Source of the DNA: Daphnia carinata
Taxonomy: Eukaryota > Arthropoda > Branchiopoda > Diplostraca > Daphniidae
Assembly (NCBI RefSeq): GCF_022539665.2
Contig: NC_081337.1
Span: forward strand, 10,330,679-10,394,678
DNA: 64,000 nt
Direction: 5' to 3'
Shown: positions 37,508 through 47,800 of the stretch, piece after piece
Position numbering within the stretch: the stretch's first letter is position 1
How the letters are laid out: every line of letters starts with the position of its first letter
Translations under genes and position numbers: made by a program
Notes under the pieces: model-generated
Told to the model about the DNA's origin: nothing
The model's database searches: none
The model's input: only the letters and a program-made list of their open reading frames with translations

Positions 37508-37863
37508 ACTGTTTGAAATCTATCGTACGGTTTACTGATCGACCTACACTCAGTTGCTGTTCGAGCTTAACCGGAAAGAACTTTGGCGAGTTACAATTGT
37601 GACCTTTGGCACATAATAATGTTTAAAGGAAGTAAATAATGATCGCCCAAATTGAGTTTTTACACACAACAGCCGATGGCCAAATAGCCAGTGACACGTC
37701 GCCGGCAGCATTATGGAGCCTTGTCTACTGTTGTCCTGACAACCGAGAAATAAAAGCAAAACATGGCCAACTAGACGACTGCTACGACAAGGGCAGACAA
37801 ACTGTTTGAACATCTTGGGAAATTCTAACATGGATCTTTTAAATTTAACCAGTTAGCAAGATC
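37508..37863. promoter_or_regulatory. Bidirectional promoter interval, ALG5/FBXO8
   Basis: 356 bp between two divergent start codons, so both promoters and both 5' UTRs must fit here. I see no clear TATA box on either side of the centre. Such spacing is common for housekeeping pairs sharing a promoter. Shared regulation is inference. Confidence 0.6.
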
Positions 37864-39137
37864 ATGGGTCAGTATAATACAAGGAACAGATTGGATGAAG
37901 AACTTAAATCTCCAAATATAGGTACTGGTAATGTGTAATTTTTAGAATATTATTATTCATTGATTTCTCTCATTAATATGTTTTCTAGATCCCATTAGAA
38001 AGCTTCCTTTAGAACTGAGTCTTACTGTGTTGTCCCATCTAAATGCAACTGACTTGTGCCTCGCAGGTTGTGTCTGGAATGACTTGGCATGTGATGAACT
38101 TTTATGGATGGGGTAGTGTTTACATATCCATTTCATTAAAAAAACTGTACTCCCAAACTGATTATGTTGGGTTATTTAACAGGCTGTGCAGAAATTGGGG
38201 CTATCATCATTTGCCACCGAAAGTACAATCATATCGAAAGCTATACCTGATTCTTGATGAAGGATCCCTGATATTTTGTGCAGATGCTGAAAAGGCATGT
38301 ATATTATTGTGTGTAAAAACCTGCTGCAACTATAACAATTTAAAACTTCTTCTGTTGTAAATTTTTTATTTAGGGCATGAAATATTTTTTCAACAATGGA
38401 CTGATAAAGAATGACCCTGAAGATATTGCAAATTTTCTTCATCATACAAATAAACTTAATTCTCTACAACTTTGTTGTTATTTAGGCCAAAGGTAGGTTT
38501 TTTTGATGACTTGTAAACAATATTTAGCTAATGATAGTAGTTAAGTGTTAATCATTAATGTATGTATATACAGAGGAGATGTCCTTGATCACTTCATTGG
38601 TTTACAAAACTTCAAAGGCGAATCTTTACCGAATGCTCTGCGCACTGTATTTTCACGAACATTGGCAGGAGACATTCATGGCAATTATTTACATACTCTT
38701 CTAGACAAATTTTCCCGACGATTTTACGACTGCAACCAGCATTTAAAATTACCGCCAGGTATGATATCGTTCAATGTAAAATGTATGAGTTTCTCACAGC
38801 TGTATATCGTCTTTACGATTTGCAGATACTATCTATATCGTCAGTTTTTCCCTGATAATTCTTTCCGTGGACCTCTCTAGTCCTCACATAAAAAACAAAA
38901 TGTCGAAACGCGAATTCATTCGTAACGTACGAAGAGCAGTTGGTCATAGGATAGACGACGATTGGTGCGGGCATCTATATGATGATGTAATAGAACAGTA
39001 TTTATGTAACGCAGTTTCAGTTTTTTACGTATTTTTTTTAATTTTCCCTTGTTCACCTATGATTTTCTCAGATTTATCTTATTGGCCATGTTGCACCGGG
39101 GAGGTGTAACAAAACTTCCCGACCAGATCACCATTAA
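37864..39137 (+). CDS. FBXO8: F-box only protein 8 (F-box plus Sec7 domain)
   Basis: FBXO8 pairs an F-box, which docks to Skp1-Cul1 ubiquitin ligase, with a Sec7 domain related to Arf exchange factors; the human protein has been linked to Arf6 ubiquitination. Seven exons: 37864-37927, 37989-38112, 38183-38294, 38374-38492, 38574-38758, 38826-38986 and 39072-39137. Phases agree and give 276 residues (human 319, longer N-terminus). It starts MGQ, as the human protein does. F-box about residues 22-63: KLPLELSLTVLSHLNATDLC, then GCVWNDLACDELLW. The linker is RKLYLILDEGSLIF. Sec7 about 101-262: GMKYFFNNGL, LPNALRTVF, then DLSSPHIKNKMSKREFIRN. Exon 3 needs a GC donor (AAG|GCATGT) to align with the family; a GT donor 18 bp further would insert six residues. 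The exon 1 end could instead be 37921. Confidence 0.94.
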
Positions 39138-39396
39138 CATACTTGGTGAAGAAGTTCTGATATGCCATGACCGCTTTTATTATTATTGGTTATCACAAGG
39201 ACCACACCAGTAGGAAAACCCTTCATTGATTTTTCATCTACTCCGATGTTAACACCTCCATGTTAGTGTAAGATAGAATAACGTCCATAGATTTAGCAGA
39301 TTTGTAAAGCTAAGGTATGTTTACGTTACAAGCTAGTAAAATTCAATCAATTGTGTAAACCCATTGTAATTTTCCTTTATTATAAAAAATAACCTC

Positions 39397-39402
39397 AATA
39401 AA
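39397..39402 (+). terminator. FBXO8 poly(A) signal
   Basis: AATAAA about 260 bp after the FBXO8 stop codon, in CTCAATAAACTAATC. It is the first canonical signal downstream. Confidence 0.6.
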
Positions 39403-39575
39403 CTAATCTACACATTGTATGCGCTCTAGCCTCTGAAGAGAACGAGAACAGAGCAGTTCCTTAGGTGACCTACCGTACGAAGTTGTTCAGACTTGGTGTG
39501 GGGGTTCGTATATCGAGGCAGGGATACACTACCCGATTTTCCATAACTAAAGCGATTACTTGCTGTACGAGGACT

Positions 39576-40100
39576 ATGTTGTCTTTGAAACCAGTCGGTC
39601 GACTTGGGTTCGAGAAAGATCAACTGAAAATACTTCGATCCTGGTGCTACGTGTTCTTTCTCTCTCTCTCCAATGAGGTACGCAATACGTAAACAAACAT
39701 CTTTAAAAGGCTAGATAATGAAATCGTCAACACCCTCGAGTACAAGGTCGATGAATCCTGCTACAGTCGAGAAGTAAAACAATTAAAAATAGAATTAGCT
39801 ATGCCATAAAGTTAATGCAGAACTCAAGGTTTCAAAACAGCATTTTCTTTTGTGTGTCTTCCTATAACAATTAAATAATTCGACAATTTTTTTATTTAGG
39901 TTTTGCATTTGTTGTGTATTTCAGTTTATTTTTACTTTTCAACAGTTGTTTTACGATACATTGTACATCCAATTGACTTGTTATGTCATGGATTGTCGAT
40001 GATAGAATGTGTTGATCCCAAACATAATGTTACGTTACCCAATAGATGGCTTTTGCCTCGACAACAAGAAAAATTTATTTTCTTGTTTCCCTTGAAGTAA
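39576..40100 (+). CDS. Possible small two-exon membrane protein, unidentified
   Basis: Tentative model: exon 39576-39677 (ATG, then LSLKPVGRLGFEKDQLKIL...), donor GAG|GTACGC, a 222-bp intron, acceptor TTTTATTTAG, exon 39900-40100 ending in TAA. Phase is preserved and the product is 100 residues. It is hydrophobic in the middle (WCYVFFLSL and LLCISVYFYFSTVVL), with a polar end containing ECVDPKHNVTLPNRW. That end reads like real protein, not low-complexity sequence, but I recognise no family. Other acceptors (39924, 39945) would give a different, shorter tail. It lies only about 440 bp after the FBXO8 stop. It could be chance or a gene remnant. Confidence 0.25.
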
Positions 40101-41759
40101 AAATAATTATATGAGTATTAGTAAATGATGATATTTAACTAATCGCTTCCAATGTGTCCAGTGCACAGAAGGAAATTGGTTGCAATTCAAACACTCTATC
40201 GAATACTTCCAAATTAGCAATATTTGCGGTTGGGCAAAATATTTAATCTTATATACAAAATATCTATCTAAAAATTCGCTTAACTCGCATTAAAAGTAAA
40301 GAATTTACAGATGCCAGCATAAACGACGCTTTGATTACCCTAACTCTTCTTTTTTTTCATTTTAAAAATTTTATCCGTCAATGAAATCGTATTTAAGTAG
40401 AAAATAATGCAGCTTTAAAATTTCTATAATATTTAAACGCTGTCCTCAAATCACACAACACTAGAGTTTTGGAAAAAAATGTTCCTCAATGTAGAAAGCG
40501 ATTATCGATTATACTTTCATGTTGTAAAACTAATCAAGCATTTAACTAGACGAGTCATACCTGCTGCAACCTGTCAATAAGCTCTTGCGATAAAAGACAT
40601 AGTGAAAGTTATTGTTTGGAAATTTCAGCGCTTAACGAATAAAAAAAAAAAAGATAAAATGTAGAGATATCGATTTGGTATGCGCTCAAGGAAGAGAAAC
40701 TTTAGGGACAAATTACACGGTAACACTACGTGCGTGAATGTGTGTTCTGCGTATAGATGAACTGAAGCGTCAGTGGGAAGATATTCAAGTGTTAGAGCGC
40801 CTGAGGCTTCTCCCTGAGAGAACTAGCATCAAAAAGAGTGCAAGCCCTTCTTCGCTGTCTGCTGTAAATGTGTATACATCGCTTCGGCTGCTCTTCGGTA
40901 CTGGATTCTCTTATTTCCTCAAACTGGAAAAATAACCCAGCTTGGCCTTACTACCATCCAGGTTGCCTGCAAGAGTTGCTGCGGCGGAACTCATTAAAAA
41001 CGAATCATCCATCTCTTTTGCACAGTTGCTTAGTACAACAGAGGCCGTTTCATAGTACATCCTGAGTTTGAGGATTCTCAGGTAGCCTACAGCCACCATG
41101 ATGATTCCAGTTTCGAAAACGTCTGGCGAAAAAGATGCTCATTGCCGAAAATCTAGTCTATGTCAACAGAGGATGAATGTACGTGCACCAACAGTTGCCA
41201 GGGAACTCACTTCGCGAACAAGAATGCTAACTAGATGTTTTGGAAAAAGGAGAACAAGAAAATAGTGTGTGGCCTGTGAGGCCTCTACACATCATTTTCG
41301 GCTGATGTTCGGTTAGGTCCGAGAACATAAAGCGTTAGGATTTAGGGAAAAGAAAAACGCTGACCAAGGGAGGATGAACGTGCATTTGGTCGTCTGCTTT
41401 TGGTTGTTGCAATGCAAGACAGCAGAGCGCCCAAGTTTTGAACACTAAACCACAACAGCGTGAATTTGTTCATGTAAGCGAAGCGAGAGAAGAAAAGTAC
41501 TACGAATAGAGGGCGAATATAAAAGAGACGAACATCATCAGACGAAAAAGAAAAAAGAAACAGGGCCGAAACTATAGTGGTAGAAGAAGATTGGAGAGGG
41601 GAGGAAAAAAAACCAAGGAGGGGAAGCTGATGGTGGTGGTAGGGAATGAGCTGAGAAACACGGACAATATTGCAGCTAGAACGCGGAGCCACCGCTTGTA
41701 CGATGGGAGGAGATGGAGGAATCGAATGAAAAAGAAGAGGAAGAAACACGGAACATTCC

Positions 41760-42175
41760 TTCCCTTCTATTATACCTGACCACCTTCTTTCCGACCCTCT
41801 TTCTCTTCACCTCCCTCCTCCTGTTCCTTCTCTCTTTTTCTCTCTCTCTTACCTCCCTCTCTCAACTCTTGTCTTTCGGTTTCGACCCCTCTGGCCATCT
41901 TTGCCGGCCTTCCAACCTTACCTGTTGCTACCCGTCCTCCTCTTTTCTACCTTGTCTACTACTTTTTTTTAAAATACATTCTCCTATCTTTTTTTTTCTT
42001 TTATTATTCTCATTCTTTCTCCCTCACTCCTTCTCTTCTTCTTTTTTTTCTCTCTCTCTCCCTCTCTTCTCTTTTTCTTCTTCTCTTTTTCCTTACCTTC
42101 CCTCTTTCCCCTTCTCTCCTCTATTTCAGTTTCTTCCCTTTTTTTTTCTGCTTTTGTAGAACCTTTCAACCTTTA
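41760..42175 (+). repeat. About 415-bp polypyrimidine tract upstream of dachsous
   Basis: The plus strand is almost only C and T (for example CCTCCCTCCTCCTG, CTCTCTCTCTTACCTCC and long T runs). It is preceded by a purine-rich stretch from about 41,480 to 41,740 containing GGGGAGGAAAAAAAACC. Long homopurine-homopyrimidine DNA can form triplex (H-DNA). It lies about 0.8-1.2 kb upstream of the dachsous start codon. Confidence 0.8.
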
Positions 42176-42956
42176 GTTTACCTGTGCTGCAGTTTCTCGT
42201 GGCCAATGCCGCCGCTTGGACTGATGGCTAGAGGGTGGTAAGGATGGAAGAGGAAGAATCGGGTCTCCTCTGACCAAAGACCTTCAGTACACGTTGGGAC
42301 CTTCACTGGAGTGTGTGTGTGTGATTGTGCTTCCTGCCGTAGGTTCCTTTCTTTCGGCGCAAAAAGTGAAGCCAACGCTTGTTGACCATTTTTTTTTCTC
42401 AACAATTTAGTTCAACAGCTAGGCATTGAAGAACGCGCTCTTGGATACTGATACTTCGTCTGGGCCGAATCAGTTTCTTTTGGAATTTAAATCAGCAACA
42501 CTTTGGATTATAATTCAATTTACATTTCGGATTAAAAAAATTAAAAAAAAAAAACAATCCAGATTTCATGAAAATGAAATCCACAGTTGGAGATGCACAG
42601 CGCAGTTACAAGCCATCCATCTCTAGTTAACGCGAAGCTGAGCCTTCTCATTTCATAAGAAATAATCGTGTGTCGTAGAGCACAAGGACTCCGAACGCTG
42701 TGAGATGGTTATCGACCATGTCTGTGTGCCCAACAAGGAAATTTTCTGACCTATCGCTGGCCAGTTTTTGAGTGTCCTACGTATCCGAACAGCTCAGTAT
42801 TTTTAACCTACGTGCAGTGTGCAAGTGTTTTTAGGCCGATATTCGACAGCCGAACCGTACAATGATTTCTTAGGTTGTCACATTAGGACGCGAGCATTCT
42901 GCAGTTTCGTATAAACTGCTTGATTTTTCACGAACCGTTGTGAAAACGGACAAACG

Positions 42957-44897
42957 ATGGTTCCCTCCGAATCGGCCGACGGCTGCAAACGAAGAAGCCA
43001 CTCTTTGGTGGGCTCTTCGTTATGGCAGACCCGAGTGTTAACGGTCAGTGCAGTGTCAAAACCCACCGCTCCAATCAAGCCTAGGCAACCCCATCGGACT
43101 GGAAGACGATCGACGATGCCTCGGTACTCTTTTGTCCGATCCAGCGCATCGTCCGTGACACGTCTTGGCTGTTGGATGCTATTCTCAGTCGTGCTAGCTA
43201 CGAGTTTGACAGTGTCGCATTGCGAATACATCCGAGAGTTTGAAATCTCGGAAGGAGTGTCGATCGGTACGACAATCGGCCTGATCGGCGAGAGCAACCC
43301 AGGTGTGCCGCGACCCCCGCCGCCACCCTATCTGATCGTGCCAGTGCCGGGCAGCGCTGTCGACTCGGATTTAAACATTGAGCAGTCGACAGGTGAGATC
43401 CGAACCAAAGTTGTGCTGGACCGAGAACTGCGCTCGTCCTACTCGCTGGTGGCGATCCCGCTGAGCGGCGAGAACATCCGCGTCTTAGTGACTGTCAAAG
43501 ATGAAAACGACAACGCTCCGACGTTCCCCAGTCCGTCGTTGCAGATCGAATTCCCTGAGAACACGCCGCGCGACGTCAAACGGACTCTGCCGCCGGCCAG
43601 GGACTTGGATTTGGATATATTCAACACGCAGCGCTACAACATCATTTCGGGCAACACCAACAACGCCTTCAGGCTGTCGTCGCATCGCGAGCGCGACGGG
43701 GTCCTCTACTTGGACCTGCAGATCAATGGCTTCTTGGATCGTGAGACGACGGCATTCTACAGCCTAGTGATTGAAGCCCTGGACGGCGGTAACCCGCCGC
43801 TGCGCGGCTTCATGACCGTCAACATTACCATCCAAGACGTCAACGACAACCAGCCGATATTCAATCAGAGTCGCTACTTCGCCTCGGTGGCCGAGAACGC
43901 CACTATCGGCACTAGCGTCTTACAGGTGTTTGCCACCGATACGGATGCCGGAGACAACGGACGCATTACGTATTCGATTAACCGGCGTCAGAGCGATCGC
44001 GATTCCGTGTTCGTCATTGACCAACTCACCGGAGTCATCTCGGTCAATCGGCCGCTGGACTTTGAGACAAAAGAGGTCCATGAGTTGGTGGTTGTGGCCA
44101 GCGATTCTGGCGTCCAGGCCCTGGAAACGACGGCTTTCGTCTCGATCCGAGTCACAGACGTCAACGACAACCAGCCGACTATCAACTTGATCTTCTTGAG
44201 CGACGACGCAACTCCCAAGATTTCAGAAGACGCCCAGCCGGGCGAGTTCGTTGCCCGCATCTCCGTCAACGACCCAGACTCCAAGGAGGAGTACGCCAAT
44301 GTCAACGTGACGCTGGACGGTGGCGAAGGGCATTTTGGTCTGACCACTCGTGACAACATCATTTACATGATCGTTTCGCTTCCGTTGGACCGAGAGGTCA
44401 AGCCCAACATGACGCTCGTCGTGACGGCCACCGATCAGGGTAGCCCGCCGCTGCACGCGTCGCGTGCCTTCAATTTGCGCGTCACCGACACCAACGACAA
44501 CGCACCGCAGTTTGAGCAAACCATGTACTACGCCAACGTGCTGGAGGTCGCCGATCCGGGCACCTCCGTTTTCCAGTTGTCGGCCCTGGATCGCGATTTG
44601 GGAAACAATTCCGTTGTGACTTATTCCATTCTCGAGTCGCCCGATACTCACTCGGACTGGTTTCACATCGACGGACGCACTGGCCTCATTACCACTCGCA
44701 AACACATCGACTGCGAAACGGACCCAGTGCCGCAGATAACCGTTCTGGCCACGGATGCCGGACGACCGGCCCTCACCGGCACGGCCACGGTTCGCGTCAC
44801 AATTCGCGACGTCAACGACAACGAGCCCATTTTCGACCAAAGTTTCTACAACGTTTCCGTCCGTGAAGACGAGGCTGTCGGCCATTGTGTCCTCAAG
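42957..44897 (+). CDS. ds: Dachsous protocadherin, first coding exon (partial gene)
   Basis: 647 residues encoded in one exon, ending at a phase-0 donor (CTCAAG|GTAAGA); the rest lies beyond the window. Dachsous is the giant cadherin that binds Fat to set planar polarity and tune Hippo signalling. Five full cadherin repeats and the start of a sixth are present. Their calcium-binding linkers are DENDNAPTF (about 182), DVNDNQPIF (293), DVNDNQPTI (400), DTNDNAPQF (510) and DVNDNEPIF (617), with matching DRE, DxD and LDRE/LDFE motifs. Repeat 4 contains IFLSDDATPKISEDAQPGEF and ISVNDPDSKEEYANVNVTL, which I recognise as dachsous-specific. A good signal peptide starts at the ATG at 43116 (MPRYSFVRSS, hydrophobic core CWMLFSVVLATSL). 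The ATG at 42957 would add 53 basic residues before it, so 43116 may be the true start. Confidence 0.95.
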
Positions 44898-47800
44898 GTA
44901 AGACAGTGCTTCGACTATTCTTTTTTTGGTTCGTTTTTTTTTCTTTTTGTGTTGTTGTTCGGCGTGCGGGTTGTGTCAAGTCATCTTTATTAAGGCATAA
45001 CATAATGGTGCAGTCAAATGAAGAGCTCGAATAGACAAGGCGAAGTCCCGAGCGGGAATACATTGCTCGACAGTCGCAACGATTTAAAAAATTGTGTGGT
45101 TGTAATACGCGGAATATTAGAGGCTTCATTTCACGTGAACAGGTTTTTATTTTTTTTTTTATTTTAAGATTAGAGAATGTGGTAGATTGAGTATACTGCA
45201 ATTTCATTTGGAATTTCTAACTTGTCAATGCAAAAGGCTGTCAGAGAAGAACTCGAGCAAGGTGGTTGAACGAATTCCAAACGTAGTGTCATCAATCGAC
45301 ATTATAAACGTTAAGCCTACACTCAGATTGCATTGTTTTGATTTCCTTCCTTTGCAATTTGAAGCTGAATCGAGGGTTCTAAATGCCTGAGCTTTGGTTA
45401 ACGTGTTTTCCTTTTTTTTTTCTCTCACTTCTTTTAATCTGGAGGTTGTTCCGCTCGCTTTTTAGACCAGTGACCGATAGCAAACAGTCAGCCTTCCGTG
45501 CATCCATGGAAATTATGTCAGTGCTAGCATACATCCTTTCTCCGTCTTTCTTTTGTCTACGCACCCTCGGCTCTGTGCCACCCCCCGCTGTCCGTGATGA
45601 GCTGCACAGCCATTCAAAAACTTCTTTTCTTTCTGTTGAGCCTCCTTTTCTTCCTCTTCTTCTTTTTTTCCTTCCACAATTTCACCTTTGCATTCCTCTT
45701 TTTATTTCAACCCCGCCGTTCCTCTTTCTTCCCTGTGCCTAGCCCCATCCACCCTCTCCTATCATCAACCCCACCTGATTTCTATTCCTGAACATTTCCA
45801 CTTGAATCTCTGTTGCATTCTTTCTTAAGCTTTTGTTTTTGGTTGCTTTCTTTTCTCTACGAAAAATCCACTTCATTCCCTATTTTAGTTTTTTTCCCTA
45901 CTCCTCTGCTGTATTTGCGTACGGTAGGAAAACGATAGGAGGTTCAATTTCGTCAAAGAGTGTTAGATAGAAGAAAAAAACATGCCGTCCTATGTTCTTT
46001 ACTTCCTCTCAGACTCCGTGAAACGAACCAAAACTGAAAGCTTTCATTTTTGGCTCGTAGAAAACAGTCTCCTGGTTTTTGGTTCACCTCACTCACACTT
46101 TTTGTTGTCTAATGAGTCAGGATGGCAGGTAGAGTAGCATGAGGAACGGAGAACAAACGACAAAAGAATAATAATAAAAAAAAGGTGTACATAACAATGA
46201 ATTCATTGTTCTGACAGCAATGAGGCGCGACGTTTCATTTTTAACTAAAAGGAAATACGGTGGACGCAGTAGTTCATGAGACGACTAACTTAATTTTCCA
46301 TAAAATAGCCAGGTAAATGAAAATAGAGTTGGCCTTTACATGTGGTACATCTCTCCTTTTTTCCAGCAACCAATCTCATCGGGATTATGTGCACTAGATT
46401 ATCCGATTTCAATAGCACTTTCCAAGCGTATTCGGCCTTCCCATCTTTGGAATGCCCCGGCCCTCTACTCAGGTGCGCTGTAGCGAGACCAAGAGCTAAA
46501 AAAGACTAGTAAACGCATACAAGAGAAATGAAGTAAAGATACAAAGAGGGGGCGAAGACACCGCTGTTGGTATTTGAAGCAAAAAAAAGAAAAAACCTTG
46601 GCCCCCCTTAGCCATCTCTTCTCTTTAAATGGAACAGGCCCCCCCTCTCTTTCTCTTCTTTGCTTCACAACCGACTCGTTTTCTTTTTCCTTTTTGTTGT
46701 TCGTCTTCCTGGACCTAGTTCTACATATCTATTGAAAGGGCCACCTGCGGATGCGAGCTGATAGTAACACCAAGCTGTTGAAGTCTTTTGAAGAAACCTA
46801 ATGTTTTGTTGAAGTTTCACGATGGGGCCCTTTGCAATCTAGGCTTCTGCTTGGCGCGGGCCATTTCTTTCATTCTTTTTTATGTTTTATTTATTTATTT
46901 TTTTTTACATTACAATTATAAACAGTATATCCCACATTAAAAGTTAAGCATCGTTTGTCAATTTTCAATAGATTATCTCCGTTCTTATCCGAAGTCATGT
47001 GTCTATTGAACCAACTCCCCCACCATTCGTGTTTGAGCCCCAATGCTGAGCGAATTCCGCTTTTATCGCGATCACAAGCGCGATATTTTGTAGATGATAG
47101 GTCTGAGCATCTCGTCGCCGAAAAGCACATGATTACAACGTTCCACGAGCGAACTAAGAGCTCTTCCAACAAAACACAACTTGCGACGAGCGGTGCGTTC
47201 TTTAAACACTCTCATGGTCAGCCTTTGAAGTGGCCAGGTGACTTGTTTTAATTAGCTTTTGTAGACTTGGTTGGAAGACGAGGTAGGAGGGGTTGCAAGA
47301 GAATAGGGTAAGAGAAAGACCACCCTGGCGAGGAGTTAATCTAACGAACCTTCCGCTGAACTTCACAACAACCGACAAGTTCAAAGACAAGTCTACCTCC
47401 TTTTTTTTTTTTTTTTTGGAAATTGTGTTTGTTTTCTCAACTGATTAGAGAGGTTACCACTGATTACCATAGATTTCATAACATTTTTTTAGGTAGATGT
47501 TTGTTGTCGTTGGTGGTAATGTTCCCTCTCGCTGACCATTAATTCAGGATTTTTACCTTTATCCTACCACATCGGTATTGATTCATTGTTTTCTATCGAA
47601 CACCAATGCGATGTTCGTTTGCGTAAGCGACGGGTTAATTCAAAGAAAAGTCACGTTCATTCTAACTTGTTCAGTTCCGAAACGATCGAGGCTAACGTGC
47701 TAGGGAGCCGAAGGAGAAGGAAGAGCAGCTCCCCATATGCTATTTAGTTGCTTAATAACACAAAGAGTTCATTTGTTGTACCGTCTTCATCTTGTTTGTT

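Larger units (their letters stand above)
39138..42956. other. Mostly noncoding interval between FBXO8 and dachsous
   Basis: 3.8 kb. The first 270 bp is the FBXO8 3' UTR. A possible two-exon small gene lies at 39576-40100. Coding-like but unplaced frames lie at 40738-41275. Purine-rich DNA (about 41,480-41,740) then switches to an almost pure C/T tract (41,760-42,170). The last several hundred bases should include the dachsous 5' UTR and promoter. 40,140-40,680 is plain AT-rich sequence in which I see nothing. Confidence 0.55.

Noticed and set aside
37550-37831. 93-codon minus-strand frame within the ALG5/FBXO8 spacer
   Set aside because: Overlaps the shared promoter and matches no family; ALG5 already starts with a fitting ER anchor at 37507.
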